From Littorina saxatilis (lineage: Eukaryota > Mollusca > Gastropoda > Littorinimorpha > Littorinidae): a stretch of 64,000 nucleotides of DNA. This document shows, in pieces, positions 23,620 through 33,955 of the stretch. The DNA is taken from contig NC_090245.1 in assembly GCF_037325665.1 (NCBI RefSeq), positions 72,066,326-72,130,325 on the forward strand, written 5' to 3'. Within the stretch, counting starts at the first letter, position 1. The number at the start of each line of letters is the position of its first letter. Made by a program: the position numbers and the translations under genes. The notes beneath the pieces were generated by a model. The model had not been told where the DNA came from. It saw only the letters and a list, made by a program, of their open reading frames with translations, and did not search any database.

Positions 23620-23761
23620 TTTTTGTTGGTAACTAAGTAGTCTCGACCAAGTTCGCTCTCATGCATTGCAGACTGACTAAATCTTTAGTTACGAACTGCG
23701 TAGTTCGAACCTACCTTTAGTTGCTAACTATAATAGTCTCCATTCATGCATTCCACTACAG
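23620..23761 (-). repeat. Dispersed repeat, right copy of the inverted pair
   Basis: On the - strand it starts at 23761 with the same 29-bp block as 15953-15981 and continues with TAGTTAGCAACTAAA and a GCAATGCATG segment, as in the left copy but diverged. Either it is a free-standing copy of a short repeat or the end of a 7.8-kb element. Confidence 0.65.
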
Positions 23762-23908
23762 GATTGGCTTATTACAGATGACGCATGTTGGCTCAGGTTC
23801 ATCTGAAAAATGCGGAAATTTACTATTAAAGCGGGATCATCTACTCGTACTCCCCTTCTAAACAAAAGCATCTAGATCTGTGCTGAGAACAACAACGATG
23901 ACAACGAT

Positions 23909-24675
23909 AAACAAGTCGCGTAAGGCGAAATTACTACATTTAGTCAAGCTGTGGAACTCACAGAATGAAACTGAACGCACTGCATTTTTTCCCAATGACC
24001 GTAGTCCGCCGCTCGTGCAAAACGCAGTGAAACTGACGAGACTGTTTAGCGCGGAAGTGGTTTCGCTGTGCTGCATAGCACGCTTTTCTGTACCTCTCTT
24101 CGTTTTAACTTTCTGAGCGTGTTTGTAATCCAAACATTTCATATCTATATGTTTTTGGAATCAGGAACCGACAAGGAATAAGATGAAATTGTTTTTAAAT
24201 CGATTTCGGAAATTTAATTTTGATCATAATTTTTTTTTTAATTTTGAGAATGAGAGCTTGTTTTTAATCCAAATATAACATATTTATATGTTTTTGGAAT
24301 CAGAAAATAATGAAAAATAAGACGAACGTAAATTTGGATCGTTTTATATTTAAAAAAAGAATTATTACAATTTTCAGATTTTTAATTACAAAAGTCATTG
24401 ATCAATTTGTAAGCCACCAAGCTGAAATGCAATACCGAAGTCCGGCCTTTGTCGAAGATTGCTTGGCCAAAATGTCAATCAATTTGATTTAAAAATGAGG
24501 GTGTGACAGTGCCGCCTCAACTTTTAAAAAAAGCCGGATATGACGTCATCAAAGACATTTATCGAAAAAATGAAAAACAGTTCCGGGGATATCATACCCA
24601 GAAACTCTCATGTCAAATTTCATAAAGATCGGTCCAGCAGTTTACTCTGAATCGCTCTACACACACACACACGCT

Positions 24676-24706
<31 letters not shown>

Positions 24707-24737
24707 CACGACCCTCGTCTCGATTCCCCCTCTATGT
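23909..24737 (+). mobile_element. ~850-bp repeat, copy 1 (+)
   Basis: It begins AAACAAGTCGCGTAAGGCGA and ends near CTCGATTCCCCCTCTATG. It includes GCTCATTCTC-type AT-rich blocks, a CCGGATATGACGTCATC segment, GATCGGTCCAGCAG and an internal CA microsatellite (24658-24703). The hairpin found at this end of the other copies is missing. No coding potential. The family is abundant here (three near-complete copies plus pieces), so it is mobile or was mobile; class unknown. Confidence 0.75.
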
Positions 24738-25108
24738 AAAAAAACAAACTCACATGGACAGAGAGGGACAGGTGCACATATACTGAACACACAGACACAC
24801 ACCAACTAACACTCACGCGCGCGCACGCGTCACACACACTAAGTTCGACATGAGTCACAAATGGAATGATTCTCTGAATAGGTTGCCGGTGGATCTGACT
24901 CCGTTAGCCAACCATACATTTTGACTCGTTTTTCACAGAAATTGAGTGAAATTACTCATAAAATGACACATAGCTTGCCTGCAACGTACTTTTATAACAC
25001 GCTAGACAGAACACAACTCATAGCAATGCAATTTTATATCATAAAGAGACTGTAACACAGGATTTTCACTCACCGAGATCTGCAGCGTCCGCACGTGCAC
25101 TGGGTGCC

Positions 25109-25155
25109 GCCATTGTGTGTTATCAGCTCCGCCATTGTGTGTTATCAGCTCGCCG
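25109..25155. repeat. Tandem duplication of a 23-bp unit
   Basis: CGCCATTGTGTGTTATCAGC occurs twice back to back. A local duplication in otherwise unrecognised spacer (24738-25285). Confidence 0.8.
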
Positions 25156-25285
25156 CAGAAAATGTGTGGCGGGCAGCAAAGCGTAACGTACGGCAGGCGG
25201 AATATGCCAAAAGTCAGCAAACTTTCAAAAACAGTAAACTTTAAATCGATTTTTTTCTACCTCGCGTACCATCCTTTTTTCTCCT

Positions 25286-26162
25286 TTTTACATTTAGTCA
25301 AGTTTTGACTAAATGTTTTAACATAGAGGGGGAATCGAAACGAGGGTCGTGGTGTATGTGTGTGTGTGTGTGTGTGTGCGTGCGTGCGTGCGTGTAGAGC
25401 GATTCAGACCAAACTACTGGACCGATCTTTATGAAATTTTACATGAGAGTTTCTGGGATTGATATCCCCGAACGTTTTTTCTTTTTTTCGATAAATGTCT
25501 TTGATGACGTCATATCCGGCTTTTCGTGAAAGTTGAGGCGGCACTGTCACGCTCTCATTTTTCAACCAAATTGGTTGAAATTTTGGTCAAGTAGTCTTCG
25601 ACGAAGCCCGGACTTTGGTATTGCATTTCAGCGTGGTGGCTTAAAAATTAATTGATGACTTTGGTCATTAAAAATCTGAAAATTGTAAATAAAAAAAATG
25701 TATAAAACGATCCAAATTTACGTTTATCTTATTTTCCATCATTTTCTGGTTCCAAAAACATATAAATATGTTATATTTGGATTAAAAACAAGCTCTGAAA
25801 AGTAAAAATATAAAAATTATTATCAAAATTAAATTTTCTAAATCAATTTAAAAACACTTTCATCTTATTTCTTGTCGGTTCCTGATTCCAAGAACATATA
25901 GATATGATATGTTTGGATTAAAAACACGCTCAGAAAGTTAAAACGAAGAGAGGTACAGAAAAGCGTGCTATCCTTCTCAGCGCAACTACTAAACCGCTCT
26001 TCTTGTCAATTTCACTGCCTTTGCCATGAGCATGAGCGGTGGACTGACAATGCTACGAGTACATACGGTCTTGCTGAAAAATTGCATTGCGTTCAGTTTC
26101 ATTCTGTGAGTTCGACAGCTACTTGACTAAATGTTGTATTTTCGCCTTTACGCGACTTGTTA
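25286..26162 (-). mobile_element. ~850-bp repeat, copy 2 (-)
   Basis: It starts with the hairpin ACATTTAGTCAAG/TTTTGACTAAATGT, followed by AGAGGGGGAATCGAAACGAG, the TG microsatellite and a CGATTCAGACC segment. It ends TTCGCC...ACGCGACTTGT. It is inverted relative to copy 1, 550 bp away. Very similar to copy 3 at 55796. Confidence 0.8.
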
Positions 26163-26279
26163 CATATTGTGTTTGTGCCGTTCATCCGTACATAATGCAA
26201 TTGGATTTGTGACTTTTGCTTTTTTGTCTAACTAGAAACAGTACTTTCTGTGCCTAAAAGGGAGAGCACGCTCTAAGCA

Positions 26280-26606
26280 AGACTGTAGCGACCTCCAATC
26301 ATTCCCTGGAAAGGGTTTGTGCCAGAGAGTGTGTCTTGTTTACCGACTACACTGACACCTTCCTCACCGCCAGTGGCGCCCCCCGCAAGGCCCTGTACCG
26401 GGACGCCCTTCACCCAAGTCGGCAAGGTACATACGCCTGGCATGCAATCTCAAGTTTGCCGATGTAAAGATTGTGGACAAAGAACAAGATCAACGAGGCC
26501 GAGAGAGAAAGGTGACAGAGGGGTCAATCTCACATCGTTACACCGGCCAGCCTGCTGCAACTTCGCAAAAACGCTACTTGAGTTTAAATATGAGTAGCTC
26601 TCATAC
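26280..26606 (+). pseudogene. LINE ORF1 remnant, end of SGNH/esterase domain
   Basis: Codons near 26310-26440 give CVLFTDYTDTFLTASGAPRK, then ALYRDALHPSRQGTY. The YRDxxHPSRxGT motif is the Asp-x-x-His block that closes SGNH-type esterase domains in LINE ORF1 proteins (family knowledge). Downstream, in a shifted frame, come CNLKFADVKIVDKEQ and SHRYTGQPAATSQKRYLSLN, a likely ORF1 tail. The GDS and GxN blocks are not present upstream, so the remnant is 5'-truncated or diverged. It is a different copy from the SGNH-type ORF at 11274. Confidence 0.6.
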
Positions 26607-26617
26607 TACATGGCCAA

Positions 26618-26682
26618 TCGTCGCGATATAACCTTCGTGGTTGAAAACGACGTTAAACACCAAATAAAGAAAGAAAGAAAGA
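26618..26682 (+). mobile_element. 65-bp SINE/LINE 3'-end insertion with perfect 11-bp TSD
   Basis: TACATGGCCAA occurs at 26607-26617 and again at 26683-26693. Between them lie GCGATATAACCTTCGTGG, GACGTTAAACACC, AATAAAG and a (GAAA)n tail. This is the extreme 3' end of a retroposon, reverse-transcribed for only about 65 bases. The LINE reading continues on both sides. Confidence 0.8.
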
Positions 26683-26765
26683 TACATGGCCAACAAAACA
26701 GGGTCTCCGTGTTGGGCACCTGAACATTTCACCATGCTATAAATAAAATCAATGATATTTCTACA

Positions 26766-27533
26766 ATGCTGTTAAATACTGGAACAATTTTTTACAATTT
26801 TGCGATCACAGAATCAAGATTAACACCTCAGATCTCGGATTCTGATGTTGTTTATATTCCAGGTTACAGTACGTTACGCAGAGACCCTCAGCAAAGTAGA
26901 GAAACTTGTATACTTTTGTACATAAGTGAATCAATTAGTTATACACGAATAATACACCTTGAGAACTTCGTGGAATCTGTGTGGATTGAAGTTAAGTTGA
27001 GAGGAGCACTTCCACTCCTCATAGGATTTTGTTATAGAAATCCCGCAGAGCGAGCAAACTGGTCAGATGACTTTACACAGATGTTAGATGCAGTTCTGCT
27101 CGAGTCAGAGGAAACAATTCTGTTGGGAGACTTTAATGTTGATTTGCTTAAACAAAACAAGCAGTGGGTTGATATGATTAACCTCTATAACACTCCCACT
27201 AGAGTCACAGCATCCAGCAGTACTCTGATAGATCATATCTATGTTACTGATCACCATAATATTGTTGAATGTTGTGTTCCAGCCAATGGTTGCAGCGATC
27301 ATTTTCCTATCTGTTTAACATGGTCAAGAAAGGGTGTCAAAATTCCTAAAGTTGGTCACAAGACAATAAAATACTGCTCTTTTTCTCAATTTAACGAAGA
27401 CACCTTTCTACATGAACTTTGGAATTCCCCACTATCTGATACTTACAATTTTAGGGATCCGGACGAAGCCCTAACACATTGGCTTAGTGCCTTCAATGAC
27501 ATATATACGATAAACATGCTCCATGGAGAATAA
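26766..27533 (+). CDS. LINE ORF2, APE-type endonuclease domain
   Basis: 255 codons. Motifs of the apurinic-endonuclease-like nicking domain are present: ITESRL (motif with catalytic Glu), ILLGDFNVDL (Asp-x-Asn), TLIDHIYVT and NGCSDHFPICL (Ser-Asp-His). The enzyme cuts target DNA to prime reverse transcription. The true ORF2 start lies upstream, where GLRVGHLNI is readable at about 26705 before a stop. At the end the reading moves to another frame (KPKWFGNDLQHAIDHRDF, about 27555-27610). So the active-site residues survive but the ORF is interrupted. Confidence 0.8.
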   Translation: MLLNTGTIFYNFAITESRLTPQISDSDVVYIPGYSTLRRDPQQSRETCILLYISESISYTRIIHLENFVESVWIEVKLRGALPLLIGFCYRNPAERANWSDDFTQMLDAVLLESEETILLGDFNVDLLKQNKQWVDMINLYNTPTRVTASSSTLIDHIYVTDHHNIVECCVPANGCSDHFPICLTWSRKGVKIPKVGHKTIKYCSFSQFNEDTFLHELWNSPLSDTYNFRDPDEALTHWLSAFNDIYTINMLHGE

Positions 27534-28071
27534 AGAGAGTTAGGCACATTGTAAAACCTAAATGGTTTGGTAATGATTTACAACATGCCATTGACCATCG
27601 CGATTTTTTTAAAGTCGGTTAGCAAGGAAGAGGAATACAGAGAACAGAGAAATAAGGTAAATTCACTTAAACGAACAAAAAAGATAAAATCTTTTCGTGA
27701 CCTAGCATCATCAAGTTCAAAGCAAAACTCAAAGAATATATGGAAGGCAATAAATGAACTTAAAAATAAAAAGGCTGCCAGTCATCCGAGTTGATTTAAA
27801 CACACATTTTTCTAAGTCCAAATTAAATGATTTGAAAGTTTTAGAAGAATTTTGCAAATCAAAACAAATTTCATGTCAAGCAAAAATTCCCCTTCTTACA
27901 GTACCTGAAGTTTTTCACGCACTTTCACACCTCAGGCAAACAGGCACCCGGGGGCTCGATGGGCTTGATGGTAGGATTCTTAAATTGTCAGCCCCCGTAA
28001 TTTCTGAAACACTTACCTACATTTACAATCTCTGTTTAGACAAAAAATATTTTCCAGTAGCCCTGAAACAG

Positions 28072-28450
28072 GGTAAAGGGCGTGGTGGTAAGACGTCGGC
28101 CTCCTAATCGGGAGGTCGTGAGTTCGAATCCCGGTCGCTGCCGCCTGGTGGGTTAAGAGTGGAGATTTTTCCGATCTCCCAGGTCAACTTATGTGCAGAC
28201 CTGCTTGTGACTTAACCCCCTTCGCGTGTACACGCAAGCACGAGACCAAGTGCGCACGGAAAAGATGCTGTAATCCATGTCAGAGTTCGGTGGGTTATAG
28301 AAACACAAAAATACCCAGCATGCCTCCCCCGAAATCGGCGTATGGCTGCCTGAATGGCGGGGTAAAAACGGTCATACACGTAAAAATCCACTCGTGCTAA
28401 AAACATGAGTGAACGTGGGAGTCTAAGCCCATGAACGAAGAAGAAGAAGA
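28072..28450 (+). mobile_element. tRNA-derived SINE (family 1) inserted in the LINE
   Basis: The head has a pol III B box (GAGTTCGAATCCCGG at about 28120) and an A-box-like GTGGTGGTAAGACG. The body has GTGCGCACGGAAAAGATGCT and CATGCCTCCCCCGAAATCGG. The 3' end is (GAA)n. LINE codons on both sides (ALKQ before, IPLFKSGDKRDPSNYRPIS after) join across it, proving the insertion. No clear target duplication was seen. A second copy of the family, on the - strand, is split by the LINE at 35890-40061. Confidence 0.85.
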
Positions 28451-30034
28451 TTCCTCTGTTTAAATCAGGTGACAAAAGAGACCCCTCAAATTATAGGCCA
28501 ATTTCCATTTTTTCTGTGTTATCAAAACCACTGGAAAAGCATATCAACAAACACATCCTAACACATTTCAACCAAAACAACTTATTCCATCCTAAACAAT
28601 CAGGATTTAGAGCTAAGCATTCCTGCCACACTGCCTTAATCTCTCTTGTTGATCAGTGGTTGGACAAAATAAACGATGATGAATTCTGTGGTGCCATTTT
28701 CGTAGACTTTGCAAAAGCCTTTGACGTAATTGATCACACATTATTGCTTAGAAAATTCGGTTTGTATGGCGTCGGATATGATACTATCAATCTTGTTAGT
28801 TCATTCCTCTCTGACAGACAACAGACAGTTCTTACAAACACTAGAGCATCGAGCATGCAAGCTGTAGATTACGGTGTACCACAAGGATCGGTATTAGGAC
28901 CTCTGCTCTTCTCAATATATGTTAATGACCTCCCCCTTTATATTCAACATTTATGTGAACTTTTTGCAGATGATACCACAATTCACTCCAGTAACAAAAA
29001 TTTAACTCGCTTATCAGAATCCCTCCAAGGGAGTCTAAACCAGCTGACAGAATGGACTGACCTAAATCACATGTCTCTTAACCCAAAGAAAACCAAATAT
29101 ATGATAATTACAACTAGACAAAAACGACAGAATTTTACCTCAACTGGTCCCGATTTAATGATTGACGGCAATATAGTGGAAAAAGTCGACCATCACAAAG
29201 TTCTAGGTGTCCACATCGATAACAACCTGTCTTGGTCAACTCACATTGAACAACTTAGTAAATTAGTGTCAAAGAAAGTGTACCTCTTATCTAGAATTAA
29301 ACACTTCCTTAATTGTCAAGCCAGGAAGTTATTTTTCACTGCTCATATTCAGTCTCTTATTGATTACGCATCCACTCTATGGAACTCAGCAAGTGATAAT
29401 TCCCTAAAGCTACTCAGCAGATTTATACACAAAAGAGCGCTAAAAGTAGTATTACTCTCACCGACTCAGACTACATCAACATAGGGGTCCTACCTCTAAA
29501 GTCAAGAATGAATTATAACAAAGGAATAATGATGCATAAAATTATGACAGAAAATGCACCCGAAACCATTTGTTCAAAGTTCTCTTTGAAGAATTCGCAC
29601 CACTTTATAAAACTAAACACTCCTCTTCCTAGGATAGACCTATTTAAATCAAGTCTTGTTTATTCAGGAAGCAGCCTCTGGAACGCTCTTCCGGACGCCC
29701 TGCGGCAATCAATCAATCAATCAATCAATCAATGAGTCTTATATCGCGCATATTCCGTGGGTACAGTTCTAGGCGCTCTGCAGTGATGCCGTGTGAGATG
29801 AAATTTTATACGGCCAGTAGATTGCAGCCATTTCGGCGCATATTTACCTTTCACGGCCTATTATTCCAAGTCACACGGGTATAGGTAGACAATTATTAAC
29901 TGTGCCTAAGCAATTTTGCCAGGAAAGACCCTTTTGTCAATCGTGGGATCTTTAACGTGCACACCCAATCCACCAATACGGATTCTTTTAGAACCAAATA
30001 TTCTTTCCATTTAATGAACTCTATGAACAAATAA
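28451..30034 (+). CDS. LINE ORF2, reverse transcriptase domain
   Basis: After the SINE the frame opens with IPLFKSGDKRDPSNYRPIS (RT motif 1), HPKQSGFRAKHSCHTAL, AIFVDFAKAFDVIDH (motif A), YGVPQGSVLGPLLFSIYVND (motif B), ELFADDTTIH (motif C, FADD), LNPKKTKYMII and KVLGVHIDNNLSW. The main open block ends at 29484. The frame then shifts and continues with LNTPLPRIDLFKSSLVYSG to about 29705, is cut by a SINE, and finishes with TKYSFHLMNSMNK and a stop at 30032-30034. Catalytic residues are intact, but the breaks make it non-functional. Confidence 0.85.
29706..29993 (-). mobile_element. SINE family 2 with (ATTG)n tail, inserted in the LINE C-terminus
   Basis: On the - strand it reads GTGCACGTTAAAGATCCCAC, GGGTCTTTCCTGGCAAAAT, TGTGACTTGGAATAATAGGC and GCGCGATATAAGACTC, ending in ATTG units (29706-29733). 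CAATC at the right border together with the tail-side AATC is compatible with a very short target duplication. LINE codons resume right after it. Other copies: 34625-34925 and 59318-59395. Confidence 0.8.
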
Positions 30035-30429
30035 ACTTGATTGGTATGTTCTCTTTGTATACAGTTGTTCATTATCGGAATTATGGTTTATTGTGACAAA
30101 ATCACGAAGATTTGGCTCTTGTTTTGCTGAGCTAATGTATTGTTGGGTTACTTTCCGTTTATCTTCATTGCTTTACACCCAATTTTGAACACTACCGTAT
30201 GATCTACAATGCTTCTACATAATGCGCTTCATGTACATAAACTTATATGTTCTACCATTAATGTTTTTATGTAACCTTTTTTTTTTCTTCTTTTTTTCTC
30301 CCTAGTCATAGTTATAGTAAAATAGTTTAGTCCCTCTTTAGGGCGAGAGCCAGATGCGAAAAAGCATATCTATACTTATTCTTGTCACCCTCGAAAAATA
30401 AAGATTTGTCATTGTCAGTCATTGTCATT

Positions 30430-30529
30430 GTCTCTGTCTCTCCCTCTCTCTGTCTGTCTGTCTGTCTGTCTGTTTCCTTCTCTGTCTCTCTGTCTGTCTC
30501 TGTCTTTCTTCTCTCTGTCTGTCTCTCTC

Positions 30530-30601
<72 letters not shown>

Positions 30602-31016
30602 TGGATTTTTAACTGAACGAGGCGTGTATTGTTTTTAAACAGCAAAGAAACGCGCTTTCTCTCTGTCTGTCTCTCTACCTCTCTCTCTCTCTCTCTCCCT
30701 CTCTCTGTTTGTCTGTCTGTCTCTCTCCCTCTCTGTCTCTCTCTGTCTCTCCCTCTCTCTGTCTATCTGTCTGTCTCTCTCCTTCTCTGTCTGTCTGTCT
30801 GTCTCTCTCCTTCTCTGTCTCTCTGTCTGTCTCTGTCTCTCTTCTCTCTGTCTGTCTCTCTCTTTCTCTCTAGCTCTCCCTCTCTCTGTCTGTCTGTCTC
30901 CCTCTCTTCCTATCTCTGTCTGTCTGTTTGTCTGTCTCTCTCTCCCTCTCTGTCTCTCTCTCTCGCTCTCCCTCTCTGTTTGTGTGTCTGTCTCTCTCCC
31001 TCTCTGTCTCTCTCTG

Positions 31017-31071
<55 letters not shown>

Positions 31072-31107
31072 GTCTCTCTCTTTCTCTCTCTCTCTCTATC
31101 TCTCTCG
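30430..31107. repeat. (CT)n/(CTGT)n arrays in two blocks with a shared insert
   Basis: Two pyrimidine arrays, 30430-30594 and 30657-31107, enclose the 62-bp segment (30595-30656) that also follows the array at 6173-6955. The arrays begin where the LINE tail ends. Frames through them are artefacts. Confidence 0.95.
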
Positions 31108-31680
31108 TGTGTTTAAGTCTGAATGGATCTTTAAATGTTTCTTCAGGAGAAAGACATCTTGGGTCTAGTTTTTAGCGAGTCTCTACGAAGTACAGCAATC
31201 GAATATAAAAAAGATATACCTTTATTTCCGAAAGCTTAAGTGTGAAAATTAAATTTATTTGCTTTTTTGTTTACGCCAAAATGCACAGGCATCTTCGAAC
31301 TTCAGCAGAAACATAAAGCGAAAAAAAGCAATAAGAGAAATCTGAAGACGGGAGACAAGACACTCGAGTTAGCTGTAGGCCCTATTCAACGACTTCTATG
31401 GTGTTTGTTATAGCACACGAAAAGAGAAAACTCCCATTATTCTTCGCGAACTCGATAGTCAAACATGGATCTACTATTCATAGCTATCTTTCTCGACAGG
31501 CATACAACATAGTCCCAGCGTGAAGTGCGTGAATCATACATTACACGTGTACATATTATATTCGTGCAGCGCGGTTCGATCGAAATTGGAGGAGCTCAGT
31601 CCCAAGTGACATAACATTTCAAGCACAGTATTAATAATACAAAAGTTGAAAATGAAGATTCAGAAGGTGAATGTTAACAC
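31108..31680. other. Spacer, nothing recognised
   Basis: Single-copy looking sequence between CT and CA arrays. Confidence 0.4.
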
Positions 31681-31799
31681 AGGAACACGCACACAGACAC
31701 ACGGCCAGACAGACAGACGGACGGACGGACATAGAGACAGACATACAAACAGACCCATTGATTCACCGATTGACCGACAGACAGACAGACAGACAGACA

Positions 31800-31861
<62 letters not shown>

Positions 31862-31922
31862 TAGACACTGTTTCGCCGATTGACGGACAGACGGACATAC
31901 TGACAGACAGACAGACAGACAG

Positions 31923-31953
<31 letters not shown>

Positions 31954-32195
31954 AATGCACACACACGCACACACACACACACACACATACACCAATAGAG
32001 AAACACACACAGAGACACAGACATAGACACAGAGACACAGACATAGACACACACATACACACAGACACACAGACATAGACACACACACAGACACACACCA
32101 CACATCACATACACACTCACACACATACAGATACACATAGAGACACAGACACACACAGTCAGATACACACAGAGATACACACACAGACACACATA

Positions 32196-32261
<66 letters not shown>

Positions 32262-32340
32262 CAGACAGACAGACAGACAGACAGATACACAGATACACAC
32301 AGAGACACACACATACAGACACAGACACGCGCGAACACGC
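31680..32340. repeat. (CA)n, (CAGA)n and related tetranucleotide arrays
   Basis: Compound microsatellite: GACA/GACG units, two CA blocks (31800-31858, 31920-31990), mixed ACAGAC, then CA (32183-32260) and CAGA. Val/Cys and His/Thr frames here are artefacts. Confidence 0.97.
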
Positions 32341-32490
32341 AGAGGTGTACATGCCACAAATCAAATATAGAGTTAGAATACCAATATATCTTATAAATCT
32401 CGCGAGAACACGTTGAAACAAGAAACATTTATGTTCGGGAAAAGTGTACAGTGTTTCTTTCCCCAACAGGATGAAATTACATCAAGTGGC

Positions 32491-32513
<23 letters not shown>

Positions 32514-32521
<8 letters not shown>

Positions 32522-33240
32522 CAGAAATTGTGAAAGAAACAATTGAAAGTCAGCAGAGACTTTCTTCCGAGATTTGTTAAAATCTCTTAGCAGAGATAGA
32601 GAGAGAAATAACTATCCCTTCACAGACAGCCTATTGGGAGCATCAGACCCTCCTCAAGGGGGACCGAGATTTACAGAGCAAAGTCCCTTTGTGGGGGACG
32701 TATCGCAAGGTAATCTAGTCCTGAGGAGGACCATTGTATTTGTACCTAGACCAGACACGTGTTTCGACACTATTGTGTCTCATCAGTGGTCAGGTGGTAC
32801 TGATGGCGAGAGTTGTCAACCCATGGTATCCAACTAAGAAGCAAACCATTCTCTGAATGATAGCTTCTGTTGGCATGGGAGACTACCCTCATCTGACAAC
32901 CCCAAGAGGATATCTGTGAAGGGAAACACTTTGATTTAAGGCCAAAGTGTAGAATTGATATTTATTAAGAAAGAATTTAGAAATTTAGACAAGTTTTAAC
33001 CAAGAAATTAGGTTAAAACAAGGGAAATTTGAAAAAGCCTAAAGGGAGGTAACTCTGTACCAGCCTGCAGATCCAGAAATGGATACGCGAACAAGTTAGA
33101 TCTAATTTTGAAAAGGTTAAACAGGAAAAGCGGTCAACTTTTCACTGCTGTTCAACACAGGACTTGGTAAAGAAGAAGTTTTCTGCTTTATTCAATTGGA
33201 TCGCTTTAAAGGCGATGCAACTTTCACGGTGACCACATTA
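32514..33240 (-). mobile_element. Hammerhead-ribozyme repeat, tandem unit 1 (727 bp)
   Basis: First full unit of a head-to-tail array (unit 2 at 33241-33955, partial unit 3 at 33956-34104). A (TA)n run (32491-32513) precedes it. It contains one hammerhead on the - strand and no plausible protein: an 87-codon frame is not kept in the other copies. Structure fits retrozyme-like or Penelope-type pseudo-LTR tandem repeats (inference). Confidence 0.85.
32742..32800 (-). ncRNA. Type I hammerhead ribozyme, copy 1
   Basis: Read 5' to 3' on the - strand: GUACC, ACCU, GACCA (stem I 5' strand), core CUGAUGA, GACAC-AAUA-GUGUC (stem II with tetraloop), core GAAA, a four-base stem III formed by ACAC/GUGU without a loop, then C17, then UGGUC, UA, GGUAC (stem I 3' strand). 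All core bases of the hammerhead consensus are present. Predicted cleavage lies after the C at 32754. A very short stem III is known for animal hammerheads of tandem elements, which probably act as dimers. Seen directly in sequence; activity is inferred. Confidence 0.92.
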
Positions 33241-33955
33241 TAAAACATAAGAAATTGTGAAAGAAACAATTGAAAGTCAGCAGAGACTTTCTTCCGAGAT
33301 TTGTTAAAATCTCTTAGCAGAGATAGAGAGAGAAATAACTATCCCTTCACAGACAGCCTATTGGGAGCATCAGACCCTCCTCAAGGGGGACCGAGATTTA
33401 CAGAGCAAAGTCCCTTTGTGGGGGCTAATCTAGTCCTGAGGAGGACCATTGTATTTGTACCTAGACCAGACACGTGTTTCGACACTATTGTGTCTCATCA
33501 GTGGTCAGGTGGTACTGATGGCGAGAGTTGTCAACCCATGGTATCCAACTAAGAAGCAAACCATTCTCTGAATGATAGCTTCTGTTGGCATGGGAGACTA
33601 CCCTCATCTGACAACCCCAAGAGGATATCTGTGAAGGGAAACACTTTGATTTAAGGCCAAAGTGTAGAATTGATATTTATTAAGAAAGAATTTAGAAATT
33701 TAGACAAGTTTTAACCAAGAAATTAGGTTAAAACAAGGGAAATTTGAAAAAGCCTAAAGGGAGGTAACTCTGTACCAGCCTGCAGATCCAGAAATGGATA
33801 CGCGAACAAGTTAGATCTAATTTTGAAAAGGTTAAACAGGAAAAGCGGTCAACTTTTCACTGCTGTTCAACACAGGACTTGGTAAAGAAGAAGTTTTCTG
33901 CTTTATTCAATTGGATCGCTTTAAAGGCGATGCAACTTTCACGGTGACCACATTA
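33241..33955 (-). mobile_element. Hammerhead-ribozyme repeat, tandem unit 2 (715 bp)
   Basis: Nearly identical to unit 1 apart from a 12-bp deletion (the ACGTATCGCAAG segment after GGGGG) and a few substitutions. The near identity implies recent tandem amplification, rolling-circle-like copying or gene conversion. Confidence 0.85.
33457..33515 (-). ncRNA. Type I hammerhead ribozyme, copy 2
   Basis: Same 59 bases as copy 1, offset by exactly 715 bp. Stem I, core, stem II and stem III are all conserved. Cleavage at both copies would release a unit-length RNA of about 715 nt. Confidence 0.92.

Larger units (their letters stand above)
26280..30432 (+). mobile_element. LINE with SGNH ORF1 remnant, endonuclease and RT, three nested insertions
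   Basis: A CR1/L2/jockey-type non-LTR element in nearly complete order: ORF1 C-terminal remnant (26280-26682), APE-type endonuclease (26766-27560), RT (about 27750-30034), 3' UTR, then AATAAAGATTTGTCATTGTC with a tail of ATTGTC units (30405-30432). Foreign sequence interrupts it three times: a 65-bp SINE tail at 26618-26682, a tRNA-type SINE at 28072-28450 and a second SINE at 29706-29993. Several frameshifts and stops make it dead. The 5' boundary is not defined; it may reach the end of the repeat at 26162. Confidence 0.85.

Noticed and set aside
23858-24142. ORFs of 78-94 codons inside the ~850-bp repeat
   Set aside because: They are not preserved in the other two copies.
31660-32466. 268-codon Val/Cys-rich frame on the - strand
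   Set aside because: It is a translation of CA and CAGA microsatellites; all six frames across such arrays are open.
32574-32837. 87-codon frame repeated in the tandem units
   Set aside because: It is cut to 83 codons in unit 2 by the 12-bp deletion and diverges at 52.8 kb; it overlaps the ribozyme and shows no protein-like conservation.
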